Positions 45,598-54,656 are shown, counted from the first letter of the stretch. The stretch is DNA of 64,000 nt from Rhodococcus sp. ARC_M6 (GCF_022810305.1 NZ_JALGQH010000003.1:186001-250000); one strand, 5' to 3'. Program-made: numbers and translations. The notes: generated by a model not told the origin, from the letters alone.

Positions 45598-46557
45598 TTA
45601 AGAAGCCTGCTGTTCGCGCTTTGCTGCCTCGCGGGCGAGCATGCGATCGCGCTGCTCCTCGAACTTGGCTGCCTGACCATCGAGTTTCTCGAGGTATGCC
45701 GCCAACTCCTCGCGTGTGTTCTCACCTTCGGCGCTGAAATCGTTGCGTTCGAAGATGTTCCACTTGCGCAGAACGGGCCAGATTACTTCGTCGATGTGCT
45801 GGCGAAGGTCGTAGATTCCGTGCTTGGCCATGAGGACCCCGTTGCGACGGAAGTTCGGCATTCCGCTGCCGGGCATCTGGAAGTTCTGCACGATGTTCGA
45901 CACGGACTTGAGCGTCTGGTCGGGCGCGAGGTCGAGTGCTGCGGAACAGATGTTGCGGTAGAAGATCATGTGCAGGTTCTCGTCGGCAGCGATGCGCTGA
46001 AGCATCTTGTCTGCGATCGGTTCGTTGCAGGCCTTACCGGTGTTGCGGTGGCTGACGCGCGTCGCGAGTTCCTGGAACGTCACGTAGGCGACAGAGTGAA
46101 GTACGCCGGCTCCGTCGTCCGGGACAGCCGGGTTGTAGCCGGTGACCATATGTTCCATGCGGAGGCGTTCGAGTTCGACGGGGTCGACGGCGCGGGTGAC
46201 GACGAGGTAGTCGCGCATCACGATGCCGTGACGGTTCTCTTCGGCGGTCCAACGGCCGACCCAGGTACCCCAAGCGCCGTCCTGCGAAAAGTTCTCGGCG
46301 ATCTCACGGTGGTACGACGGCAAGTTGTCCTCGGTGAGGAGGTTGGTGATCATCGCGGCGCGAGCAACTTCACCGAGCTGCGACTGTTCGAGGCTCCAAT
46401 CTTCGCCGCCCATGGCTGCAAAATTGCGACCTTCGTCCCACGGGACGTAGTCGTGGGGATGCCATTCTTTTGCCATGGAGATGTGGCGGTTGACGTTCTC
46501 TTCCGCGACCGGCTGCAGTTCCTGTAGCAGCTCGAGCTGCGTCAGATTCCTCGTCAT
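45598..46557 (-). CDS. desA1: Acyl-ACP desaturase, DesA1-like
   Basis: A 319-aa soluble di-iron desaturase, orthologue of Rv0824c. The iron-binding E-x-x-H pairs are seen at EENRH (106-110) and DENLH (192-196). In mycobacteria DesA1 puts a double bond into the mero-chain of mycolic acids. GAGGCA lies eight bases before the ATG. Upstream is a cluster of palindromic half-sites. Confidence 0.92.
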   Translation of the reverse strand: MTRNLTQLELLQELQPVAEENVNRHISMAKEWHPHDYVPWDEGRNFAAMGGEDWSLEQSQLGEVARAAMITNLLTEDNLPSYHREIAENFSQDGAWGTWVGRWTAEENRHGIVMRDYLVVTRAVDPVELERLRMEHMVTGYNPAVPDDGAGVLHSVAYVTFQELATRVSHRNTGKACNEPIADKMLQRIAADENLHMIFYRNICSAALDLAPDQTLKSVSNIVQNFQMPGSGMPNFRRNGVLMAKHGIYDLRQHIDEVIWPVLRKWNIFERNDFSAEGENTREELAAYLEKLDGQAAKFEEQRDRMLAREAAKREQQAS

Positions 46558-46710
46558 TGATTGCCTCCGTGTTGAGTGAATGCCCGACTTCGCCCCAGCC
46601 TACGGCACCGTAGGTTTGAAGAGAATGGCATGAATTTTCCCCCAGGATCGAATGTTACCGACCCGTAGCTAGATGCTGATTGATCAGTTTCGTTGATCGG
46701 CCGTATTGTC

Positions 46711-46736
46711 TGATCCGTTCGGATCACATGTGATCC
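46711..46736. promoter_or_regulatory. Three alternating half-sites upstream of desA1: candidate operator
   Basis: TGATCC, GGATCA and TGATCC are set four bases apart. They form two overlapping palindromes, one of them a perfect 16-mer (46721-46736). More TGATC elements lie at 46678-46699. The site is 154 bp upstream of desA1 and 37 bp after the end of the lysR gene. Confidence 0.5.
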
Positions 46737-46772
46737 AAATCATACCTACTGGTGCGGTTGTGTGTCTGAATT

Positions 46773-47651
46773 TCAGGACCAAATATTTTTGCGCACGAAG
46801 TCGCGGAATTCGAGCGCAGGCCGGGGCAATGCTCGATCGTCAACCCAGATGAGGCCGATCTTGCGCTCGGCGTCGGCGATCGGGACATAGACGATTCCCT
46901 CCGCCCAGATGGGCGGATCCTGGATCGGCATGACCGCGACTCCCAATGATGCCGAGACCAGACCGCCGACGGTGGCGAGTTCGCTGCTCTCGAACACGAA
47001 TTCGGGAGTGAAACCCGCAGCGGCGCACATTTCGTCGAGAATTCTTCGCATACCGAAGTCGGATTGCATGCCTATGAACTGTTCGCCCGCTGCCTGTGAG
47101 AGTTCGACCTGCGGCAGTTGGGCAAATCGATGCCCGGCGGGTACGGCAAGTGCGAGTCTCTGCTGCGCAATCTGTGTCCACGCGAGCGCAGGGTTGTCCG
47201 GTTGTGGGGAGACGATGGCGAGGTCGGTCTCGCCGGACGAGACGCGATCGGTCAGGAATTGTGCGCGGTCCTGGTGAAGTTCGAACCGCACATCGGGATG
47301 TGCGACCCGATAGCTCCGCAGCATCCGCGGAACCAGCCAGGTGCCGAAGGAATGGAGAAAGTCGAGCCGAACTGTGCCGATGTCGGGACTGCGAAGCGTG
47401 TCGATCCGACGCTGCGCATCTTGGAGATTTTTCAGTGCGCTACCGGCGTGTTCGTAGAGAATTCGGCCGTAGCGGTTGAGGGTGAGCCGGCGCCCGTGCC
47501 GGTCGAAGAGTGGCACGCCGATCTGTTGTTCGAGTCGTGCGAGTTTGCGGGACAGCGTGGGCTGCGACAGATGGGTGAGGTCCGACGTGGCGGTCACCTG
47601 CTGGGTTTCGGCGAGTACGACAAACCATTCGAGATCTTCGGTCAGCATCAC
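46773..47651 (-). CDS. LysR family transcription regulator
   Basis: A 292-aa regulator: N-terminal winged helix (residues 3-60, TSDLTHLSQPTLSRKLARLEQQIG) and a periplasmic-binding-like effector domain from about 90. It is divergent from an MFS transporter with 98 bp between them, and a palindrome of LysR type lies in that gap. It most likely controls the transporter and itself. Confidence 0.92.
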   Translation of the reverse strand: MMLTEDLEWFVVLAETQQVTATSDLTHLSQPTLSRKLARLEQQIGVPLFDRHGRRLTLNRYGRILYEHAGSALKNLQDAQRRIDTLRSPDIGTVRLDFLHSFGTWLVPRMLRSYRVAHPDVRFELHQDRAQFLTDRVSSGETDLAIVSPQPDNPALAWTQIAQQRLALAVPAGHRFAQLPQVELSQAAGEQFIGMQSDFGMRRILDEMCAAAGFTPEFVFESSELATVGGLVSASLGVAVMPIQDPPIWAEGIVYVPIADAERKIGLIWVDDRALPRPALEFRDFVRKNIWS

Positions 47652-47660
47652 TCCCTGAAT

Positions 47661-47683
47661 CTATATGTTCCTGAGGCATATAG
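47661..47683. promoter_or_regulatory. LysR-type operator between lysR and MFS genes
   Basis: CTATATG, nine bases, CATATAG: an exact inverted repeat containing a T-N11-A pattern. It lies ten bases before the lysR start. Confidence 0.6.
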
Positions 47684-47749
47684 AAGTCGACATTCATGCA
47701 TTTTCTTTTGTTGCGGTGGGGCGGGAGGATTTGCGACGGAGGTAATTCG

Positions 47750-48967
47750 ATGAGTGTTTCGACAGAAGTTGGGGCGAATGTCGTGCCGCATCGGCGCGGG
47801 TCGCTCGGATACCGGGCCGTCACCCTCGCGCTCTTCGCTGCGGGATTGACGACGTTCGTGTCGATGTACTCGGCTCAGGCACTACTCCCGGCGTTTGCGG
47901 AAGCGTTTACGGTCTCGCCGGCGGTGTCGGCGCTCTCCGTTTCGGTAACCACGGGAATGGTGGCATTGGCAATCATTCCGGCCAGTGCTCTGTCCGCGCG
48001 GTACGGCCGAACCCGAGTCATGATCGTCTCGGCCGTCGCCTCCTGTGTGATCGGCCTACTCTTGCCGCTCAGCCCGACGATCGAGGTTCTCCTGGTAGGC
48101 CGGGCGCTCCAAGGTGCTGCACTGGCCGGCATTCCCGCAGTTGCGATGGCCTACCTGGCAGAAGAGATCGACCCGAAGGATTTGGGCGCTGCGATGGGTC
48201 GATACGTCGCGGGCACCACGATCGGCGGATTGATCGGCAGACTGATCCCGTCGGCGGTGATCGATGTGAGTTCGTGGCACTTGGCCTTGTTTGCGGTCGC
48301 AATGGTCTCGACGGTGTTTGCGCTCATCATGATTCGCACCTTGCCGACATCGCAGTTCTTCCGGCCCCAGCCGGTCTCTCCGAGAAGGTTGGTCGCGAAT
48401 CTTCGTGTTCACCTTGAAGATTCATCGTTGCGGACGCTCTTCATCTTGGGTTTCGTCGTGATGGGTGCATTTGTATCGGTCTACAATTTTCTCGGATTTC
48501 GTTTTGCCAGTGTACCTTTCGGACTTTCCGAGGCTGTGGTGGGCTTGGTGTTCCTGTTCTACCTCGCCGGGACATTCACTTCGACGATAGCCGGCATCGC
48601 TGCGGACAAGTTGGGGCGGAAGTGGGTACTGCTGGGCTCCGTGTCAGTGACGGCATTGGGTCTGGCACTAACCGTTCCCGACAATCTAGTTCTGGTTCTG
48701 GCGGGAATGTTGCTCTTCACCGGCGGATTCTTTGCGGCACACTCGGTGGCAAGCGGGTGGGTGGGACGGCTTGCCCAGCTTCATCGGGCGGAGGCGTCGG
48801 CGCTCTATCTTTTTGCCTACTACGGGGGCTCGTCGGTGGCCGGTGTCTTGGCGGGTGCCGCCTACGCCGCCGGCGGGTGGAATGGGGTCAGTACCTTTGT
48901 CGGTTGCTTGCTGCTCGTCGCAATGGTGTTGTCGCTGAAGATGTTCAGATCCGTGCCGGTGGGCTGA
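47750..48967 (+). CDS. MFS transporter, YnfM-like exporter
   Basis: A 405-aa, twelve-helix major facilitator protein. The loop 2-3 motif is SARYGRTRVM and the loop 8-9 motif ADKLGRKWVLLG. The best general fit is with drug or sugar exporters of the YnfM/arabinose-efflux type; the substrate is unknown. The ATG has GGAGG eight bases upstream; 18 extra upstream codons are open but unsupported. Confidence 0.88.
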   Translation: MSVSTEVGANVVPHRRGSLGYRAVTLALFAAGLTTFVSMYSAQALLPAFAEAFTVSPAVSALSVSVTTGMVALAIIPASALSARYGRTRVMIVSAVASCVIGLLLPLSPTIEVLLVGRALQGAALAGIPAVAMAYLAEEIDPKDLGAAMGRYVAGTTIGGLIGRLIPSAVIDVSSWHLALFAVAMVSTVFALIMIRTLPTSQFFRPQPVSPRRLVANLRVHLEDSSLRTLFILGFVVMGAFVSVYNFLGFRFASVPFGLSEAVVGLVFLFYLAGTFTSTIAGIAADKLGRKWVLLGSVSVTALGLALTVPDNLVLVLAGMLLFTGGFFAAHSVASGWVGRLAQLHRAEASALYLFAYYGGSSVAGVLAGAAYAAGGWNGVSTFVGCLLLVAMVLSLKMFRSVPVG

Positions 48968-49011
48968 AGTCAGTGCGGCGACTCCGGTTCGGGAGCCGCC
49001 GCGCTGTGAGA

Positions 49012-49593
49012 CTACTTCTTGCCGCCGCCGAGAAGCCCGCCCAGTAGATCGCCGATACCGCCTCCGCCGGAGCCTCCCAGGAGGCCTCCGAGTGCGTCGC
49101 CGATGCCGCCGCCGGAATTGCCGCCGCCGAGCAATCCGCCCAGTAGATCGCCGATGCCGCCGCCGGTTGAAGCCTGCGTCTGCGTTGTGTTGCCGCCGCC
49201 CGTGAACTGCTTGGCGAGGTAAGCCAGAACGATCGGTGCCAGGATCGGGAGAAGTTGCTTCACCAGATCGTTGCCACCGCCCACTCCGCCGAGTGTGCTG
49301 GCGACCTGATCAGTGTTGTTGCCGAAGATATTCGCGACAATTTTCTGCCCGTCTTCGGTGTCGACTTTGCTGATGTCGATGCCGTCGTCGAGAATTGTGG
49401 TGTCCGCATGCGCGTGCAATGCGCTCTCGAGTGAAGCCGCTCCGGCCTCGTCTTCTGCGTTGGCGCCGAGGCCGCCGACAAGCGTCGGAAGTGCTGATTT
49501 TACTGCGGTTTCCGCAGTTGCACGATCTACTCCCAGTTGCTGCGCAATCTGGTCGATCGGGATCTGTGACAGAAGGTCGTCGAGCGAAGCCAT
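49012..49593 (-). CDS. DUF937 protein with Gly-rich C-terminal repeats
   Basis: A 193-aa protein of the DUF937/YidB-like group. Residues 1-130 hold the conserved helices (LLSQIPIDQIAQQLGVD, ALPTLVGGLGANA, IFGNNTDQVASTLGG). From 145 there are three repeats of GGGIGD-x-LGGLLGG, a low-complexity tail. Function unknown; a secreted or surface-attached state has been suggested for relatives. Confidence 0.82.
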   Translation of the reverse strand: MASLDDLLSQIPIDQIAQQLGVDRATAETAVKSALPTLVGGLGANAEDEAGAASLESALHAHADTTILDDGIDISKVDTEDGQKIVANIFGNNTDQVASTLGGVGGGNDLVKQLLPILAPIVLAYLAKQFTGGGNTTQTQASTGGGIGDLLGGLLGGGNSGGGIGDALGGLLGGSGGGGIGDLLGGLLGGGKK

Positions 49594-49693
49594 TGATGCC
49601 TACCTCTTCTGGGGTGTTTCCTTGGTCCACACCCGGTTGGTGCAGACACTAGTCAATGTTCAACTCTCGAGTAACCCTGAGGTTGCTCTGTGG

Positions 49694-50140
49694 TCAGGAT
49701 CTTGCCTTCTCCCGAGGAACCAGGCAGGCGAGAAGCGCGAGAATCAGACCTCCGGCGGTCAAAATGAATCCTGTCTGATTTGTCAGGACTGTGGCGTAGT
49801 TTTCCCGGATGACGTTGCCGAATTGGTCGTTCACCCGGTAATAAAACGTGCCCAGCGTCCCCAAACCGACAACGATTCCCAGCCAGGCCGCGATGCGCGA
49901 GCCGAACAGTGCGGCAACGAGAATCAGCACTGCGGCAGCAAGGAGCAGGATCATCATCGATCGATAGAACATCACGGATTGTTCGCCGATCTGCTCGATC
50001 ACCCAGCCCGCCGGAAACCCGTCTCTCAAATCCTCGAGGCGGACATTGATGGGTTTCACGCCGGCCAATATCGACATGAATGAGCCGACTGCAATGGCAA
50101 TGCCGCAGATCAGCAGCACCACATGAACAAACGTACGCAT
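49694..50140 (-). CDS. Hypothetical membrane protein, 148 aa
   Basis: Four hydrophobic segments (about residues 5-27, 60-80, 84-103, 120-141). The first could be a signal anchor. Segments one and two enclose an exposed loop with the NVRLEDLRDGFPAGWV pattern. The family is not recognised. The protein ends in a basic KARS tail. The neighbours on both sides point in other directions and give no clue. Confidence 0.65.
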   Translation of the reverse strand: MRTFVHVVLLICGIAIAVGSFMSILAGVKPINVRLEDLRDGFPAGWVIEQIGEQSVMFYRSMMILLLAAAVLILVAALFGSRIAAWLGIVVGLGTLGTFYYRVNDQFGNVIRENYATVLTNQTGFILTAGGLILALLACLVPREKARS

Positions 50141-50240
50141 GCCACTCTCCCGAAGGATTGGGGTCGTCTAACGTGGTCGAACGGAGCCTAACGCGATTAC
50201 GGGTGGGATGCGCCGAGAACTAGGTGCACAATCTTCTGTC

Positions 50241-50633
50241 ATGACGGACAACATGGTTCGGCTCGAGGAGATCTCGCTGAGTCTTCCCGAGGCTCAGCGC
50301 GTCGACATCGAGGTATGGGACGGGCATCCCACATTTCGGGTGCGGGGCAAGAACTTCGTGTTCTGCAATGTCGAAGCGACGTCTCTGACGGTGAAGCTGA
50401 GCAAGGAAGAGGCCGAAGCTGTTGTGGCTACGGAGTCTTTTGTCAGTCCGGCGAGCTACGGGCTGGGGAGGCACGGTTGGGTCGTTCTGGACATCGGTGC
50501 CGACGTCCCCGAAGAACTGTGGGATCAACTCGAAGAATGGATCTACACCTCCTACACGCTGGTGGCACCCAAGCGGCTTGCCCGAATTGTGCTCGATGCG
50601 GATACCCGCGGCGGCCACCAGTTAGATTCGTGA
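50241..50633 (+). CDS. MmcQ/YjbR family protein, 130 aa
   Basis: A small CyaY-like-fold protein thought to bind DNA. Family marks are EISLSLPEAQRVDIEVW, PTFRVRGKNFVF, and the YTLVAPKRLAR end. The ATG at 50241 fits homologue length; an ATG 11 codons upstream is possible. The role is unknown. Confidence 0.8.
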   Translation: MTDNMVRLEEISLSLPEAQRVDIEVWDGHPTFRVRGKNFVFCNVEATSLTVKLSKEEAEAVVATESFVSPASYGLGRHGWVVLDIGADVPEELWDQLEEWIYTSYTLVAPKRLARIVLDADTRGGHQLDS

Positions 50634-50667
50634 CAACAACAGTGCCGAACCAAAACGAGGATTTGTC

Positions 50668-51267
50668 ATGACGACACCGGAAACATCACCGGCTACAACT
50701 GCACCCGGCATGCCGCCGTGGGCGAAGAAGGCCATAACCATCGCGGTGGCGGCAGTAGTACTGGTCATCACGTATTTGATTCTCGCCGCGTACCTCCCGC
50801 GCTGGTGGTCTCAGCGGATTGCGTCGCTCGCCGACGGCAGTTTCAGTGGAGGCATTGCGTGGGGCGTGATGTTCGGGCTCGTGTGCACGTTGGTTCCGCT
50901 GCTATTCTTCCGTGCGATTTGGCAGGTGCGCAAGCGCAAGCATGCTCGTGTGATGCAGATCAGCGCTTTGGTGCTCGGCGTGATTTTTGCTTTGCCCAAC
51001 CTGCTGACACTGAGCATTGTGCTCGGCAACAGTAGTGCTGCGCATGCCGGCGAACGTGTCCTCGACGTCGACGGCCCCGGCTTCCGCGGTGCTTCGGTGC
51101 TGGGCGCTGTAATCGGTGTGGCGTTGTTCATCGGAATCGTATTTCTGGGGTACATGTACAACAAGCGCGGCAAGGAACTCGCGAAGATGCGCGGCGACGG
51201 GAAGAAGGGCGACGGCAAGAAAACTGAGCCCGAGGCCAATGTCGAGAGTTCGCACCTCGAAAAGTGA
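50668..51267 (+). CDS. Hypothetical permease-like membrane protein, 199 aa
   Basis: Four hydrophobic segments, at about residues 22-45, 66-88, 99-121 and 146-166, between a Pro/Thr-rich head and a charged, Lys/Glu-rich tail of some 30 residues. GAGGA lies six bases before the ATG. Resembles small actinobacterial membrane proteins of unknown function. It starts 34 bp after the YjbR-like gene and may be co-transcribed with it. Confidence 0.75.
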   Translation: MTTPETSPATTAPGMPPWAKKAITIAVAAVVLVITYLILAAYLPRWWSQRIASLADGSFSGGIAWGVMFGLVCTLVPLLFFRAIWQVRKRKHARVMQISALVLGVIFALPNLLTLSIVLGNSSAAHAGERVLDVDGPGFRGASVLGAVIGVALFIGIVFLGYMYNKRGKELAKMRGDGKKGDGKKTEPEANVESSHLEK

Positions 51268-51280
51268 ACCGGCGCTTGGT

Positions 51281-52369
51281 TCACCACAACAGGACGGGTT
51301 TGATCACCTTTCCCGAGGTTTGATCGGCGACGGCTTGATTGATGTCGGAGAACGCATAGGGCGTTACCAGACGATCAATCGGGAAACTGCCGGCGTTGAA
51401 GAGTTCGACGAGTCGGGGAATGAAAGTTGTGACGTCCGAGTCGCCTTCGATGCATCCCCGAACGGTCTTCCCATTCAGCATGATGTCGGCGATGTTCAGG
51501 GGGACTTCGCGTGCGCCGAGTCCGACCACGGCCAGAGTTCCACGTGCACGCAGTGATGCGACACCTTGATTGATGACTGCGCCAATTCCGGTGGTGTCCA
51601 ATGAATGCGCGGAACCGCCGTCGGTGGCAGCGCGCACGGCATCCACGATGTTGTCGGTTGCCGGGTCGATCGTGACCGCGCCGAACTCTTCGGCTAGTTT
51701 GCGACGTTCCGCCACCGGGTCGACTGCGACGATGGTGGTGACCCCTGCTGTTCTTGCGGCCAAGATGGCAGCGAACCCGACGCTGCCGGCTCCGAAGACG
51801 ACAAACGTCGAGTCAGGTTCGGGCCGAAGCATATTGAGTACAGCGCCGGCACCTGTCTGGAACCCGCAACCCAGAGGCGCTACGACGGCCAGGTTGACGG
51901 CCGGATCGATGACAACGGTGTTGTCCACCGTCGTGATCGCGTATTGCGCGAAGCTGGATTGCCCGAAGTAGGCGGCTCTGATCGGTGCGCCGTTCTGATG
52001 GATCGGAGACGAACCGTCAGTGCGAACACCCGCACTGTTGAGTTGGTGGGAGCGTTCGCAATACGCTCGGTGCCCGTCGATGCATTGGCGGCATACACCG
52101 CAACTACGGACGCTCAGGAGTACGTGGTGACCGGGAACGATGTGTGTGATTTCGGAGCCCACGGCCTCGACGATTCCTGCACCTTCGTGTCCGAACAGAC
52201 AGGCGCCAACCGTCTGCGGCAGTAGGGATTTTGTGAACAGGTCCGTATGACACAGTCCGGTCGCGACGATACGTACCAATATCTCGTCGGGGCGGGGATC
52301 ATCGATCTGGACGGTTTCGAGCGTGAACGGCGATTCCGGACCGCGAGACAGTGCCGCTGTCATCTGCAT
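51281..52369 (-). CDS. Zinc-dependent alcohol dehydrogenase (aryl/benzyl type)
   Basis: A 362-aa medium-chain dehydrogenase. The catalytic zinc ligands are in GLCHTDL and GHEGAG; the structural zinc cysteines follow at CGVCRQC-x7-C. The NAD motif is FGAGSVGF. Closest in layout to aryl-alcohol and NDMA-linked dehydrogenases of Rhodococcus. The start is one of two nearby ATGs (52369 or 52363). It lies 29 bp after the DUF4334 gene and likely forms an operon with it under the divergent TetR regulator. Confidence 0.9.
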   Translation of the reverse strand: MQMTAALSRGPESPFTLETVQIDDPRPDEILVRIVATGLCHTDLFTKSLLPQTVGACLFGHEGAGIVEAVGSEITHIVPGHHVLLSVRSCGVCRQCIDGHRAYCERSHQLNSAGVRTDGSSPIHQNGAPIRAAYFGQSSFAQYAITTVDNTVVIDPAVNLAVVAPLGCGFQTGAGAVLNMLRPEPDSTFVVFGAGSVGFAAILAARTAGVTTIVAVDPVAERRKLAEEFGAVTIDPATDNIVDAVRAATDGGSAHSLDTTGIGAVINQGVASLRARGTLAVVGLGAREVPLNIADIMLNGKTVRGCIEGDSDVTTFIPRLVELFNAGSFPIDRLVTPYAFSDINQAVADQTSGKVIKPVLLW

Positions 52370-52398
52370 GGCGAAGGTCGAGTTCTGTTCGGCGCGAA

Positions 52399-52872
52399 TC
52401 AAGCTCGCTCGAGCAGGAAGTAGTAGTGCTGACCGTTGTCGAACACCAACTTCGACTTGCCGTTCATGATTCCCATCAGTGTCTGCTCGTCGACCTTCTT
52501 GAAATGGTCGAAGATCGATACTCCGTCGTAGACCATCGTTGCTGTCACTTCGCCGCGGAATTCGATGTTCCACAGGCTCGCTTCTCCGTTGCCACCCTTG
52601 ACATCGGAGTAGAGGTTGCCGTCTTCGTCGCGGCAGATCAACGGCTTTGCGTCGTTCAGGGAGTTGAATGTCTTTCCGTACCAGCGGGTTGCGGCCAGTG
52701 CGTCGTGTAGCCGGTGGCCGGTAGCGAAGTCGTCGCCCTTCCATTCGCCGAGGATGTCTGCTGCTGCGACTGTGTCGAGTGCTGCCCAGATTTTGTCGAG
52801 TTCAGCCGGTGATACACCGCTCTCAGCCGCTCGGAGCAGTGTGAATGCAGTGCGGGCCTCGTCGAGATTCAT
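52399..52872 (-). CDS. GXWXG/DUF4334 domain protein
   Basis: A 157-aa protein with the GXWXG motif at residues 42-46 (GEWKG) and a C-terminal DUF4334 part (YDGVSIFDHFKKVDEQTLMGIMNGK). Function unknown; such genes often sit with alcohol or aldehyde dehydrogenases and TetR regulators, as here. It is probably the first gene of the regulated operon. Confidence 0.85.
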   Translation of the reverse strand: MNLDEARTAFTLLRAAESGVSPAELDKIWAALDTVAAADILGEWKGDDFATGHRLHDALAATRWYGKTFNSLNDAKPLICRDEDGNLYSDVKGGNGEASLWNIEFRGEVTATMVYDGVSIFDHFKKVDEQTLMGIMNGKSKLVFDNGQHYYFLLERA

Positions 52873-52901
52873 AGGGATCCTTGCGGTCGTCGTTCAAGTT
52901 C

Positions 52902-52919
52902 GCGAACCAAACTGTTCGC
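52902..52919. promoter_or_regulatory. TetR-type operator 1
   Basis: GCGAAC, six bases, GTTCGC: a perfect inverted repeat 30 bp upstream of the DUF4334 start. Confidence 0.6.
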
Positions 52920-52935
52920 CAACTCCGGACGCTAC

Positions 52936-52955
52936 GCCGAACCGGATGGTTCGGC
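52936..52955. promoter_or_regulatory. TetR-type operator 2
   Basis: GCCGAAC, six bases, GTTCGGC: a perfect inverted repeat with the same spacing and the same CGAAC core as operator 1. Centres are 35 bp apart. It lies 29 bp before the tetR start. Confidence 0.6.
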
Positions 52956-52983
52956 AATGGTCAATTCGTTCTAGGCTGTTCAC

Positions 52984-53541
52984 ATGCGTTCAGCCGGGGA
53001 AGCCACAAGAGACCGCATTCTTGCTGCCGCGAAGGAAGAATTTGCCCGGCATGGTCTGGCAGGAGCTCGGATCAATCGGATTGCCGCGGAGGCTCGGGCC
53101 AGCAAAGACCGTCTGTACGCGTACTTCGCGAGCAAGGAAGAACTGTTCGCTGCTGTTACGGCTCAGTGGACCCTCGAAACCACAACAGAAACGGCATTAC
53201 GCGGCGACGACCTACCCGGATACGTGGGGCGGCTTTTCGACAATTATGTGGCTCATCCCGAGAATGCCCGTCTGCAGGAGTGGGCGGACCTCGAAGCGCC
53301 GGATGTGATGAGCGAGAACGACATACGCAGCAGAACTTTCCGCCCCAAAATCGAGGAGATTCGTCGAGGGCAGGCAGCTGGTCACATAGATCACAGTTGG
53401 AATGCGTCGGAATTGTTGTTGGTGATCACCGAGATCGCCAGGACTTTGTCTCGCCCCGGTGCTGGGAAGGTCTCTCGAACTTCAGCTCAGCGCCGGCTGA
53501 CGGCAGTCGAATCAGTCCGGCGATTGATCGCGAGTTCCTGA
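52984..53541 (+). CDS. TetR family repressor
   Basis: A 185-aa regulator. The helix-turn-helix covers residues 5-50 (TRDRILAAAKEEFARHGL, ARINRIAAEARASKDRLYAYFASKEELF). The C-terminal ligand domain is of the TetR_C_35 kind (family HPENARLQEWADLE). Divergent from the DUF4334/alcohol dehydrogenase operon, with two matching palindromes between, so it very likely represses that operon and itself. Confidence 0.9.
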   Translation: MRSAGEATRDRILAAAKEEFARHGLAGARINRIAAEARASKDRLYAYFASKEELFAAVTAQWTLETTTETALRGDDLPGYVGRLFDNYVAHPENARLQEWADLEAPDVMSENDIRSRTFRPKIEEIRRGQAAGHIDHSWNASELLLVITEIARTLSRPGAGKVSRTSAQRRLTAVESVRRLIASS

Positions 53542-53689
53542 CTGTGATGCTGCACGTGTTTCGATAGATTCTTGTGCGCGCTGACAATGCTGTTTTCGGT
53601 AGAAACTGCAGCTAGCGCACCGGTTGAAACGCACATCGAGATGTACCCCCTAGTGACCCGGCGAGGTTCGCTGCGCCGGGCCAGCGCAT

Positions 53690-54502
53690 CTACGTGCGGG
53701 ATGGGGCCGAGTCATCGGCGGGCTGGGACGGTTCGATGGCGCGACGTTTGACGAGCAGAATGATTGCAAGGATCGGGTAGACAAGGATCGGAGCGATGGC
53801 CCCGACGTAGCTCTGTTGGTCCAGCAGGATCGCGGAACCGCTGAGCAGTGCAAAGTCGAAGAGCCCGTGCAGTACGGAGTTGAGCACGTTGCTACCCGAG
53901 ACCCGGCGAGTGAGATAGAAGAAGTACCCGGCGAAACTGACCAGGATCGCCTGAGGGATCGCGGAAGCACCACTTCCGAAGGCGTTCGTCAGGTGGACAG
54001 CGCCGAAGATGAGGCTGGACCACAGAGCAACCTGGCCCTCGCGGAGGCCGTGGTTGCGCAACACCGTCACACCGATGCCGCGGAACATTCCTTCCTCGCC
54101 CCATCCGACGAACTGTGTGGCGATGAGAACGACGAGGATGAATATCCATCCCTTCTCGGCAAGCGCGCTGTAATCGATGCCCAACAGGATGCCGACAAGC
54201 AGAATGATGGGCACAACCCATACCCAGCGATTGACCGGGCGGTCATCCTTGATTACCGGTCGCCACCATCCCAAAGCTGTGATGACGCCGTAGGTAAAAA
54301 TCAGCGCGAGCCCGAGTGGGATCGCCATCGTGAAGATGACCCCGCGGGTGGTCAGGGTGTTGTCCTCGTCGCCCCATCCAGCGATGAGGCGGCCGCCGAA
54401 CTGGATTATCACCAAGTACGCAATGACCACAACGGCGAAGGCAAGGTAGGAAAGGTGGCGCCCGCTGATGCGCGGGGCAGCTTCATGCTTCTGTGTGTTC
54501 AC
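53690..54502 (-). CDS. CPBP family intramembrane metalloprotease, 270 aa
   Basis: Eight predicted helices; the motif GEEGMFRG (near residue 134) supplies the two glutamates and Arg, then FGAVHL and the third motif SVLHGLFD. Same family as the protease at 8109, but not a close copy. The start is a GTG without a clear ribosome site. CCCGGCG/CGCCGGG behind the gene (53657-53680) may be its terminator. Confidence 0.87.
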   Translation of the reverse strand: MNTQKHEAAPRISGRHLSYLAFAVVVIAYLVIIQFGGRLIAGWGDEDNTLTTRGVIFTMAIPLGLALIFTYGVITALGWWRPVIKDDRPVNRWVWVVPIILLVGILLGIDYSALAEKGWIFILVVLIATQFVGWGEEGMFRGIGVTVLRNHGLREGQVALWSSLIFGAVHLTNAFGSGASAIPQAILVSFAGYFFYLTRRVSGSNVLNSVLHGLFDFALLSGSAILLDQQSYVGAIAPILVYPILAIILLVKRRAIEPSQPADDSAPSRT

Positions 54503-54621
54503 TGCGGAAGATTAACGCAGCGATGCAGTAGAACCGCGCAGCACTCTGAAATATCGCAAATCGGATACTTTGCACTGATCCAATGCAAGGCTGAGCTAGA
54601 AGATGAGGGCTGGATCGCACA

Positions 54622-54656
54622 CCGCTGCAGATGACCGACAAGGTCATCTGCGGCGG
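54622..54656 (-). terminator. Hairpin after the broken prsW gene
   Basis: A 15-bp stem (54622-54636 with 54642-54656, one G-U) around GACAA. It lies 18 bp beyond the restored stop of prsW, which supports that reading frame as the original gene end. Confidence 0.6.
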
